A stretch of 7,175 nt of DNA, taken from positions 1-7,175 of the forward strand of contig JALWML010000008.1 of the NCBI GenBank assembly GCA_027083915.1, written 5' to 3'. A program made the position numbers and the translations under genes. Positions 1 through 6,381 of this stretch are shown in pieces (within the stretch, counting starts at the first letter, position 1; each line of letters opens with the position of its first letter). The notes under the pieces were generated by a model, which was not told where the DNA came from, made no database searches, and saw only the letters and a list, made by a program, of their open reading frames with translations. Origin of the DNA: Lysobacterales bacterium. GTDB lineage: Bacteria; Pseudomonadota; Gammaproteobacteria; Xanthomonadales; Marinicellaceae.

Positions 1-1
1 T

Positions 2-1141
2 AAATACATTGTTGATGACAGAAATTTACCTGATGCAATTCAAGTTATACTTTCGCATTTACAAATCCCATACCTAAAAATCGCACTTCAGGACAACAAC
101 CTTTTTGCCGACAAAACTCACCCTGCACGGGTGTTACTCAATGACCTATCCATTGCTTCAGTTGGCTGGAGCAGAGAGGTTGATGAGGATGGTATATTTT
201 TGGATGAAATTAAAGCCATATCTCAAAAAATTGTTAATAATGAGTCTTATAGTGATGAATACTTTAATGAACTCATTGAAGAATTTAAAGACTTTAACAA
301 AAAACTAACCGAGTCTACTCAAGAAGTTCAAACGCAAACAAACGATAAACTCCATAAGAAAGAAAAGTTAGTTCAAGCTAAAAAAGTAGCGGCTGAAGTG
401 TTAATTAACAAAATGACCAATAAAAAAATGCCAAAACTGTTTAAGGATATTTTATTAGGTTCTTGGTTGTATATCTTAGTTTTGACTGATATTAAACACT
501 CGAGAAGGTCAGATGAGTACAAAGATAAGGTAGATTTCATTAATAAATTAATCGCTCTGGCTCATTTTAGTGAAGAAGTTACTATCACCAAAACACAAAT
601 AGATGAACTGTTACGACAATACATCAAAGGCCTAAAACTTGTTACCTTTAATAAAGAAGTCCTCAGAAAAAAATTACTTAAATTAAAAAAACAATTAGTC
701 GATATACATTTCAACCTTGATTTAGAAGCAACCGAAAGTGAAACAGAATCTCAAGAAATTATCGGTTTAGCAGAGATTCAAGGTCATGAACTTGGTGTCG
801 TCTCTTATATAAAAGAAGAAGAAGCTTTAAGTGCAGCAAATGAAAGTATCGTTGTTGATGATGCTTCTTTGAACTTGGTTAAATCAATGCAAATTGGTGA
901 TTGGCTCATCTTTAATGATTTAGATGAAGACAACAAAACCATCGAAGCAAAGTTATCATGGATTAGTCCTATCACAGGGAAATACCTGTTTGTCCTTGCC
1001 TCAGGGTTAAAATATAAAGACATTATTCCCCAAAGTATTGCGATTGGTTTAACCGACAAGACGATTGTGATGGTTGAAAGTGAACCTATATTTGATAGAG
1101 CAATGGAATCTATTGCCAATACATTACAGGCAACAGCTTAA
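2..1141 (+). CDS. DUF1631 family protein, C-terminal part (5' end outside window)
   Basis: The open frame runs in from the left edge, so the start codon is not in the window; 379 residues are visible and the stop is TAA. The first visible residues (about 8-50) hold the family signature: LP, then LQIPYLKIAL, a D..LF element and HPARVLLNDLS. These match my memory of DUF1631 (PF07793), a long proteobacterial family of unknown molecular function. A lysine- and glutamate-rich, probably helical or coiled-coil stretch follows (about 70-135), then a helical part. The C-terminal 90 residues (about 290-375) are a compact beta-rich domain with KLSWISPITGKYLFV and FDRAMESI, which resembles the PilZ-like end of the family. 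I see no RxxxR plus DxSxxG pair that would support c-di-GMP binding. A GTG at 131 is in frame but lies inside the conserved region, so it is not the start. The gene converges on the glutaredoxin-like gene with only 7 bases between stops, so there is no room for a separate terminator. Family assignment is fairly secure; the function is unknown. Confidence 0.85.
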   Translation, partial: KYIVDDRNLPDAIQVILSHLQIPYLKIALQDNNLFADKTHPARVLLNDLSIASVGWSREVDEDGIFLDEIKAISQKIVNNESYSDEYFNELIEEFKDFNKKLTESTQEVQTQTNDKLHKKEKLVQAKKVAAEVLINKMTNKKMPKLFKDILLGSWLYILVLTDIKHSRRSDEYKDKVDFINKLIALAHFSEEVTITKTQIDELLRQYIKGLKLVTFNKEVLRKKLLKLKKQLVDIHFNLDLEATESETESQEIIGLAEIQGHELGVVSYIKEEEALSAANESIVVDDASLNLVKSMQIGDWLIFNDLDEDNKTIEAKLSWISPITGKYLFVLASGLKYKDIIPQSIAIGLTDKTIVMVESEPIFDRAMESIANTLQATA

Positions 1142-1148
1142 CAATTTG

Positions 1149-1520
1149 TTAATCAGTAACGTTAAACTTCTCAGACAAATAATTAATAATGTCAGAAGAT
1201 TCGTACATCCACGTATAGCTGCCATCTTCATTTTCAATACGTAAACAAGGCACCATTAATCGCCCACCTTCTTGCTCGAGTTCTTTTTTATACTCGGGAT
1301 TTGCTCTAATATCTCTTAATTCAATGGGTAAAGACATACGTTTCATGGCACGTCGAACTTTGACACAAAATGGACATGCATTGTACTGATACAATTTTAA
1401 TTTTTCGGTAGAGACATCTATTTTTTGCTGCTCTTCTTGTTCACGGGTAACGCCTTTAGGTGTGAAAAGCCAGTTAAAAAATAAGATGATAGAGCCCAAT
1501 ATTTTACGAATAATCGCCAT
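1149..1520 (-). CDS. Membrane-anchored glutaredoxin/GST N-terminal domain protein
   Basis: This 123-residue protein has two parts. Residues 1-20 are basic then hydrophobic (MAIIRKILGSIILFFNWLF), a likely membrane anchor or uncleaved signal that would leave the rest in the cytoplasm or at the inner face. Residues 40-120 form a thioredoxin fold of the glutaredoxin/GST N-terminal type: the strand LKLYQYN leads into the redox motif C49-P-F-C52, then VKVRRAMKR, the cis-proline loop VPCLRIE (V90-P91) and the ESSDIINYL helix (107-115), where E/S-S-D is the usual glutathione gamma-glutamyl contact. Both active-site cysteines are present, so a dithiol reductase role is possible; the substrate is unknown. 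Short stand-alone proteins of this kind are common in gammaproteobacteria. The ATG start includes the hydrophobic leader. No good Shine-Dalgarno is visible upstream, where the sequence is A/T only. It lies 55 bases after epmA on the same strand, so co-transcription is plausible. Confidence 0.85.
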   Translation of the reverse strand: MAIIRKILGSIILFFNWLFTPKGVTREQEEQQKIDVSTEKLKLYQYNACPFCVKVRRAMKRMSLPIELRDIRANPEYKKELEQEGGRLMVPCLRIENEDGSYTWMYESSDIINYLSEKFNVTD

Positions 1521-1546
1521 AATTTTATATAGTTTTCAAGATGGGC

Positions 1547-1557
1547 ACGATTATCGT
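1547..1557. repeat. Short palindrome between epmA and the glutaredoxin-like gene
   Basis: The sequence ACGAT-T-ATCGT is a perfect 5-1-5 inverted repeat in the 55-base gap. It is not followed by a T run on the minus strand, so it does not look like an intrinsic terminator. It could be a small operator or chance. Confidence 0.25.
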
Positions 1558-1575
1558 TTAATTAAGCTAACTTTT

Positions 1576-2535
1576 CTATGAATTTTCAGCATTAAAACTT
1601 AATACCTTAGAAATATTATCAATACCTGTTAGTACCATTAATAGCCTATCAATCCCAACAGCAATTCCAGAACATGCTGGCATGCCAACAGTCATGGCAT
1701 TAATTAAGTTTTTATCTATACGAATTGTATGGTTCTTACGCTGATTATTATCCTCTTTAAAACGATGCAATAGTTCCTCACCGTCGGTTAATTCCTGGTA
1801 ACCATTGCCTAATTCTTGTCCTTGGTAAAAAACCTCAAAGCGTAAGGAGTACAAAGGGTTCTCTGAATCAATTTCAGACAAAGCTGCCTGAGATGCTGGA
1901 TAATGTGTGATAAAAGTAAGGCATTTTTTATCTAAGCGTGGCTGAATCTGCGTAGCAAATAAATAATCTAAAGCTTCATCTTTGGATAAAACACTGCCAG
2001 AGTATCCATTCTCAGCACAAACTTGATTAAGTTCTTTGCGTGTTATCTCTTCGATATTGATTGCTAGGATATTTTGAAAGGATTGAAAAAAAGTTAAAGT
2101 TTGACTGGTTTTATAAGATACTTCAAAGGCATCGAAAAGCTTATAAAACAGAGCTTTAACATCTTCAATTAATTGCAAGTAATTAAAGTCTAAACGGTAC
2201 CACTCTAACAAAGTAAACTCAACATTATGAGTACGGCTAATTTCTCCAAGGCGAAAAACCTTGGCAATCTCGAAAACATCACCAACACCACTACATATCA
2301 GTCTTTTTAATGGGAATTCGGGAGAAGTTCTTAAATAACTCTTCTCAAAATCAGGATTAATCGCCTGTGAGGTAAAACTATCGATATGAATATCTGTATT
2401 CCCTGCAGAAGATAAGATGGGTGTTTCTACCTCTAAAACATCTTGAGACTCAAAATAATGGCGAATTTTTTGCAATAAAAATGCTCGTTGCTTTAAAACC
2501 TGCAACGAGCATTGTGACAAACTTAAATTTGACAT
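1576..2535 (-). CDS. epmA: EF-P (R)-beta-lysine ligase EpmA (PoxA/GenX/YjeA)
   Basis: EpmA is a truncated class II lysyl-tRNA synthetase paralogue. It activates (R)-beta-lysine with ATP and attaches it to the conserved lysine of elongation factor P in the cytoplasm, instead of charging a tRNA. The 319 residues are close to the E. coli protein (325) and consist of the catalytic core only, without the anticodon-binding OB domain of LysRS. Visible elements: LEVETPILSSAGNTDIH (34-50), RTSPEFPLKRL (69-79), motif 2 FRLGEISRTHNVEFTLLEWYR (94-114), ITHYPASQAAL (209-219), GQELGNGYQELTD (239-251) and motif 3 SGIAVGIDRLL (289-299). Ala292 sits where LysRS has glycine; that alanine (A298 in E. coli) is the known EpmA specificity residue, which separates it from LysRS. 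The ATG start lies 8 bases after the efp stop with no clear Shine-Dalgarno, suggesting translational coupling to efp. Confidence 0.96.
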   Translation of the reverse strand: MSNLSLSQCSLQVLKQRAFLLQKIRHYFESQDVLEVETPILSSAGNTDIHIDSFTSQAINPDFEKSYLRTSPEFPLKRLICSGVGDVFEIAKVFRLGEISRTHNVEFTLLEWYRLDFNYLQLIEDVKALFYKLFDAFEVSYKTSQTLTFFQSFQNILAINIEEITRKELNQVCAENGYSGSVLSKDEALDYLFATQIQPRLDKKCLTFITHYPASQAALSEIDSENPLYSLRFEVFYQGQELGNGYQELTDGEELLHRFKEDNNQRKNHTIRIDKNLINAMTVGMPACSGIAVGIDRLLMVLTGIDNISKVLSFNAENS

Positions 2536-2543
2536 TACATCTA

Positions 2544-3113
2544 TTAGTCTTTCACGCGTGACGAATACTCGCCAGTGCGGGTATCAACCTTAATGGTTTC
2601 ACCAATTTGCACAAAAAGAGGAATTTGCACAACCGCGCCTGTTTCCAAGGTTGCTGGCTTGCCACCACCACCAGAAGTATCACCCTTAAGACCTGGATCG
2701 GTATCGGTAATTTTCAAATTAACAAAGTTTGGTGGAACAACGACTATTGGGTTATCATCATGTAATGTAACTGTACAAATAGACTCCTCCATCAACCATT
2801 TTGCATTGTCACCAACAGCTTCTTTACTGGCTTCAATCTGCTCATAAGTTTCAGGATGCATGAAATAATAGGTCTCTCCATCATTATAAAGATACTGATA
2901 ATCAAGTTCCATCACATCGGCAGTTTCCATTTTATCAGTAGATTTACAGGTTTTATCTACCACACGTCCTGTTTTAAGATTTTTAATCTTGATACGCGTA
3001 AAAGCCTGACCTTTACCCGGTTTAACCATATCCACATCAGTGATATTCCACGGCTCACCGTTAATCAATAACTTCATGCCATTTTTAAATTCATTTATGC
3101 CTACATTTGCCAT
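2544..3113 (-). CDS. efp: Elongation factor P
   Basis: EF-P binds between the P and E sites of stalled ribosomes and stimulates peptide bond formation at consecutive prolines. The 189 residues are full length with the three usual beta domains: N-terminal KOW-like (about 4-62), OB domain (about 69-126) and C-terminal OB domain (about 132-187, with DTDPGLKGDTSGGGGKPATL and KVDTRTGEYSSR). The modification loop is KPGKGQAF (31-38) with Lys34 as the acceptor; a lysine at this place fits beta-lysylation by EpmA, encoded immediately downstream, rather than the arginine used in EarP systems. The start is set by an AGGA five bases upstream of ATG (3119-3122). An extended -10 promoter lies about 30 bases upstream. 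Like the E. coli protein, it contains a Pro-Pro (127-128). Confidence 0.98.
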   Translation of the reverse strand: MANVGINEFKNGMKLLINGEPWNITDVDMVKPGKGQAFTRIKIKNLKTGRVVDKTCKSTDKMETADVMELDYQYLYNDGETYYFMHPETYEQIEASKEAVGDNAKWLMEESICTVTLHDDNPIVVVPPNFVNLKITDTDPGLKGDTSGGGGKPATLETGAVVQIPLFVQIGETIKVDTRTGEYSSRVKD

Positions 3114-3118
3114 AATAA

Positions 3119-3152
3119 TCCTAACTTATTTTTATAGAAGCGCATAATACCA
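3119..3152 (-). promoter_or_regulatory. Predicted efp-epmA promoter (extended -10) and ribosome binding site
   Basis: Read on the minus strand, TGG-TATTAT (3152-3144) is an extended -10 element. The -35 region is poor, as is usual for extended -10 promoters. Transcription would begin near 3137, giving a leader of about 24 bases that ends in AGGA (3122-3119), 5 bases before the efp ATG. Seen by eye only. Confidence 0.5.
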
Positions 3153-3197
3153 TATTGTCTTAACAAAGTAATGATTTGCCCATAAAGTTTTAGCTAG

Positions 3198-3254
3198 AGT
3201 TTAGGCTCATAAACTCACATACCTTGTTGAGTGACTATGAAACAGCTCTAAACT
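3198..3254. repeat. Imperfect hairpin between the surface-protein gene and efp
   Basis: Three nested stem segments lie in register: AGTTTAG/CTAAACT (3198-3204 with 3248-3254), TCATA/TATGA (3207-3211 with 3236-3240) and ACTCA/TGAGT (3213-3217 with 3228-3232), around a 10-base loop. It lies 40 bases past the stop of the surface-protein gene and upstream of the efp promoter. No T run follows it on the minus strand, so it is not a textbook intrinsic terminator. It could act as a 3' mRNA stabiliser or a weak terminator. Confidence 0.4.
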
Positions 3255-3293
3255 ATGCCACAAATCTTACGAGTGCTTTTTTGTTAAGCCAAA

Positions 3294-6200
3294 TCACCAA
3301 CTTATGGTGGTTAAATCCATCTGATTAATGTCTTGCCAGTCATCATATCCCCAAACACCATTGTTTAAACTGTGTATTTGAATTTGCAATTGCTGATCAA
3401 TTTTGCGAAGATAAATTTTTACCACTACTTCATCATTAAGAGTTAATCCTTTAGCAATAAGAACAGGTTTCTGACCTAGTGCAAAGTTATCCAGCTTTGT
3501 AATGTCGTAATTAAAACTCTTTTGACCAGCCTCAAAGACTACAACGGCTTGTTCAAAACCATTCTTAAAAATTTCATGGTAATAAACCTTAAATCCAACG
3601 GCTTGCGAAGTATCATCACCACCATGGGCTATACCACCATCATCATGTAAAACAGCTTCTAAAACAGCAATTCCTGGGGTATTATTAAAACTGAGGTTTA
3701 ACAAGCCAGTTGCATCAATACTGCTTTGATTAATGATATTCTGTGGATCAAAAATCACATTCAAACTATAAAAATCCACTTGTTGAGTGCTTTCTTCATC
3801 AGATGCTCCAAAAGACAATACAGTAGCAAAGCCTGCTTGTTGGTAAGACGTTATTTGACTATCAATAATAACATCTCCAATCACTGAAAAACTCGGTTCA
3901 TCATTAACAGAAAGTATATCAATGTTGACTGAGCCAATACCAACATCAGTTCCTCCGCCTGTTCCTGAATTTCCACCATCATTGGCTGTAAATGTAATTA
4001 CATCAGCATTATTGCCATTGTTGTTTAAAGCACCTGTGTAAGAAATGGCATTGGCATCGGAAAGATAATCATTAATTGCCGCTTGTGTGCCTGTAAAAAT
4101 TAGGGGCGAACCTGATGCAAAGGTTGTTATCAGCATTCCGATTGAAGGAGGATTGTTTGCAGTTAATGTTCCTGAGTTAACTGCAAGGATTAGCTTGACA
4201 TCTGATGCTCCAGAATCCACATCAGCAAAAGTAGTAGCTGACAAATCAAGCGGGCTTGCGACATCTTCTGTTACAGTTATATCAGTTGGCAATCCTGTCA
4301 GTGTTGGATCTTGGTTGACACAAGTTGGGTCAATCCCACCATCGGTCATTGTCCAACTATTGGTAATATCTAAATTATCATGTGCTGTTATGGCACAGTA
4401 TTTGGAATTTCCTCCATCAAATGGAACAGATACGTGCACATTTTGTTGGCTAAAACCATTGAGCATAGCATCATAAGAACTTGTTGCTAATGTGACATCT
4501 GAAAACATATTTAGCATAGTGGTAACATTTTCAATATCCCAATTGCTGGTATCGGGATTGGCAGAAGTTGCCGCTACAAACATATAACTCATATTGGTAG
4601 CAGAAGATGTGTTCCAATTGCTGGTATCAGGATTGGCAAATACCGCATCCCAAAACATGGATTGAAAACTTGTAACCAAGGAAGTATCCCAATTACTGGT
4701 ATCAGGATTAGCAATCGTTGCTCCGTGGAACATATCCCTCATGTTTGTAACCATGGAAGTATCCCAACTACTGGTATCTGGGTTTGCAACTGTCGCTCCA
4801 TGAAACATGGCTCTCATATTGGTAACTTTTGACGTATCCCAAGAGCTTGTATCTGGGTTAGCAGATGTGGCATAATTAAACATACTATTTGCACTTTCAA
4901 GCATGGAGGTATCCCATAAGCTAGTGTTTGGTTCTGCCGAAGATGCATACAAAAACATTGAAGTCATCGATGTCACATTTGATGTGTCCCATAATTTTGT
5001 ATCGGGATTTACCGAACTTGCTCTACCATACATAAAACTCATGCTGACAACATTGGAAAAATCAGGCAGATCATAAGTAACATCTTGCATGTTTGATGCA
5101 TATCTAAAGGCATTACTCATACTTTGCCAATGCATTGTTCCCCATTGTTTTAAACTGATTATTTTTTTCTGATCAGTACTACTTCCAAAGGCAAGAGATT
5201 TAAAAGCCACAAAACCTGATCCATCTCCCACATTATCTTGAATGCGAATCGTATAAATTCCCTCCCCACCCAAAGCAGAATAATCACAAGTGTAATCACC
5301 TGTTTGTGCCATTGCCTCAAAAGTACCATCATCATTGCAATCAACATTATAATCGTAGTCATAAAATGAACTTGTTTGAACGAGGTATTGGGTATTGGAT
5401 GTTTCTCCGGTAATAGAAGTATCCACTTCAAAAACATAATCATGACCTGGGTCACCAGCCAAGCACTCGCCCAAATCATTAATCGTCCATCCATCACCAG
5501 CTATCATATTAGCATGGGCGGCAACGGCTAAAACGCCGCAATAATAACTGGCATTGGCATCTAATGTTAGTGAGGCTTGTAGGTTTTGATTATTAAATTC
5601 AATTAATAAACGACTGTAAACGGTTGTGGGCAAACTCACCGCTGCAAACATGCCCGTAAAGTCACCGACTTGTTCAACATTCCACGAGCGAACATCGGGT
5701 TCGGCTAAATAAGCATGTCGAAACATAAAACTCATGTCGGTAACTAAATGCGTATCCCATTGTGATGTATCAGGCGTTGCCACTTCGGCTTCATTAAACA
5801 AACTTTTCATGTTTGTAACCATTGATGTATCCCACATGCTTGTATCAGGATTGGCAAGTAAAGCACGACGAAACATGCTTTCCATGATAGTAACTTGTGA
5901 AAAATCAGGTGTATCTGTGGCATTAATGACTAAATTTTCAGCGCCATAAAATGCTCTTTGCATATTTGTCCAGATGCCTGTTCCCCATTGTTCAATACTT
6001 AATATTTTTAGTCTATCAAATGTATTGTTGAAATTAATACTAGGAAAACCAGTTTTAAATCCTGTATTGTCTTTTATTCGGATGGTGTAAGTCCCTGCGC
6101 CTGTACCTAGACCTGATACAGAATAGTCACAAGTAAAATCACCAGTTTGAAAGAATCCTTCATTAATGCCGTCATCATTACAATCAACATTATAATTATA

Positions 6201-6347
6201 GGTCAGGCTGCTTTTGGTTGGAATACGAAACATCTCAGTGGTCGTAAAACCAGGGTTGTCCGTTTTAACTGTGATGACAAAATCATCGTTTGGTCCAGCA
6301 ATAAGTGATTGCACAAAAAATAATAAGAGCAGTAATTTCTTTTTCAT
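3294..6347 (-). CDS. Exported BspA-like (DUF285) repeat surface protein, mosaic adhesin-like
   Basis: A 1017-residue secreted or surface protein. Residues 1-17 are a signal peptide (MKKK, a leucine-rich core, likely cleavage at A17-G18). Module 1 (about 21-297) and module 2 (about 301-678) have the same order: a PKD-like domain with VDCNDDG and TGD(F/Y)TCDY, the linker QWGT..W..M..AF, a run of 25-residue DUF285 repeats (three units, then seven), and a closing segment with YYC or KYC, a GWTI/SWTM strand and a last cysteine. Residues 679-815 (ITVTEDVASPLDLSATTFADVD, then TANDG) resemble cadherin-like domains of large bacterial adhesins. Residues 816-922 (VNDEPSF, LHDDGG) are another beta-rich domain often found with them. 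The tail (923-1017) begins EIFKNGFE and is beta-rich. I see no LPXTG, beta-barrel or PEP-CTERM end, so anchoring is unknown. Binding to host or neighbour cells is inference. No clear Shine-Dalgarno precedes the ATG, but the signal peptide supports this start. Confidence 0.9.
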   Translation of the reverse strand: MKKKLLLLLFFVQSLIAGPNDDFVITVKTDNPGFTTTEMFRIPTKSSLTYNYNVDCNDDGINEGFFQTGDFTCDYSVSGLGTGAGTYTIRIKDNTGFKTGFPSINFNNTFDRLKILSIEQWGTGIWTNMQRAFYGAENLVINATDTPDFSQVTIMESMFRRALLANPDTSMWDTSMVTNMKSLFNEAEVATPDTSQWDTHLVTDMSFMFRHAYLAEPDVRSWNVEQVGDFTGMFAAVSLPTTVYSRLLIEFNNQNLQASLTLDANASYYCGVLAVAAHANMIAGDGWTINDLGECLAGDPGHDYVFEVDTSITGETSNTQYLVQTSSFYDYDYNVDCNDDGTFEAMAQTGDYTCDYSALGGEGIYTIRIQDNVGDGSGFVAFKSLAFGSSTDQKKIISLKQWGTMHWQSMSNAFRYASNMQDVTYDLPDFSNVVSMSFMYGRASSVNPDTKLWDTSNVTSMTSMFLYASSAEPNTSLWDTSMLESANSMFNYATSANPDTSSWDTSKVTNMRAMFHGATVANPDTSSWDTSMVTNMRDMFHGATIANPDTSNWDTSLVTSFQSMFWDAVFANPDTSNWNTSSATNMSYMFVAATSANPDTSNWDIENVTTMLNMFSDVTLATSSYDAMLNGFSQQNVHVSVPFDGGNSKYCAITAHDNLDITNSWTMTDGGIDPTCVNQDPTLTGLPTDITVTEDVASPLDLSATTFADVDSGASDVKLILAVNSGTLTANNPPSIGMLITTFASGSPLIFTGTQAAINDYLSDANAISYTGALNNNGNNADVITFTANDGGNSGTGGGTDVGIGSVNIDILSVNDEPSFSVIGDVIIDSQITSYQQAGFATVLSFGASDEESTQQVDFYSLNVIFDPQNIINQSSIDATGLLNLSFNNTPGIAVLEAVLHDDGGIAHGGDDTSQAVGFKVYYHEIFKNGFEQAVVVFEAGQKSFNYDITKLDNFALGQKPVLIAKGLTLNDEVVVKIYLRKIDQQLQIQIHSLNNGVWGYDDWQDINQMDLTTISW
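4314..5447 (-). repeat. Module 2 of an internal duplication (PKD-like, DUF285, Cys closing segment)
   Basis: Residues 301-678 repeat the domain order of residues 21-297 (5457-6287). Matching landmarks are VDCNDDG (335-341 and 54-60), TGDYTCDY and TGDFTCDY, YTIRI, (L/I)SLKQWGT or SIEQWGT, the DUF285 units and a closing cysteine pair. Module 2 is longer only because it has four more 25-residue units. Confidence 0.85.
4518..5042 (-). repeat. Seven in-frame 75-bp DUF285 repeats (module 2)
   Basis: Residues 436-610 of the surface protein are seven exact 25-residue units, each close to M..MF..A..ANPDTS.WDTS followed by two variable residues and T(N/S). Every unit is exactly 75 bases with no indels. 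Units 4 and 5 (starting at residues 511 and 536) are the most alike; the outer units have drifted and a degenerate part-unit (MLNMFSDVTLATSSYDAML) closes the array. The units differ at many bases, so the array is old rather than freshly expanded. Confidence 0.92.
5457..6287 (-). repeat. Module 1 of an internal duplication
   Basis: Residues 21-297 are the shorter copy of the module described for 4314-5447. They hold one PKD-like domain, three DUF285 units with a closing part-unit, and the C270/C295 closing segment. Confidence 0.85.
5661..5885 (-). repeat. Three in-frame 75-bp DUF285 repeats (module 1)
   Basis: Residues 155-229 are three 25-residue units of the same family as the module 2 array (MESMF..ALLANPDTSMWDTS, then MKSLF and MSFMF units). 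The third unit is degenerate (EPDVRSWNVEQ) and is followed by the part-unit FTGMFAAVSLPTTVYSRLL, equivalent to the closing part-unit of module 2. Confidence 0.9.
6297..6347 (-). other. Sec signal peptide of the surface protein
   Basis: Residues 1-17 have three lysines after the initiator methionine, a hydrophobic core of leucine and phenylalanine, and a small residue at -1 (SLIA, then GPNDD). There is no lipobox cysteine, so a type I signal peptidase is expected. Confidence 0.85.
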
Positions 6348-6349
6348 AG

Positions 6350-6366
6350 TTTTAATTCAATTAAAA
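6350..6366. repeat. Perfect A/T palindrome in the leader of the surface-protein gene
   Basis: TTTTAATT-C-AATTAAAA is an uninterrupted 8-1-8 inverted repeat located 3 bases before the ATG and downstream of the predicted -10. It could be an operator or influence translation initiation, since no Shine-Dalgarno is visible. The A/T-rich background makes chance a real alternative. Confidence 0.45.
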
Positions 6367-6375
6367 TGAACCCTT

Positions 6376-6381
6376 ATTATA
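6376..6381 (-). promoter_or_regulatory. Predicted -10 element of the surface-protein gene
   Basis: Read on the minus strand, 6381-6376 is a consensus TATAAT, 28 bases upstream of the ATG. No good -35 lies at 16-18 bases; TTGAAT occurs, but at a 14-base spacing. Upstream, TTTAATTCT occurs twice with an 11-base period (6408-6416 and 6419-6427), one helical turn apart, which may be a binding site or chance. Confidence 0.35.

Noticed and set aside
131..1141. DUF1631 protein starting at GTG 131
   Set aside because: Conserved family sequence (LQIPYLKIAL, HPAR) lies upstream in the same frame, so the gene is cut by the window edge.
2194..2253. Missing glutamate at the usual RxE of class II motif 2 in EpmA (reads R-L-G-E)
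   Set aside because: The glutamate is one place later. As I recall, many non-enteric EpmA proteins have R-x-G-E here and the rest of the motif (HN.EFTLLEWYR) is intact, so I do not read it as loss of function. The P to V change in HNVEF is minor.
2575..2847. 90-codon plus-strand open frame opposite efp
   Set aside because: It is fully antisense to the conserved EF-P coding sequence, with no recognisable motif.
4087..4476. 129-codon plus-strand open frame inside the surface-protein gene
   Set aside because: It is antisense to conserved adhesin-domain coding sequence, has no family resemblance and no ribosome site; it is a shadow of the real gene.
4518..5042. Regular 75-bp repeats as a CRISPR array
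   Set aside because: The period is an exact multiple of three, repeats and spacers cannot be separated, and the translation is a known protein repeat (DUF285).
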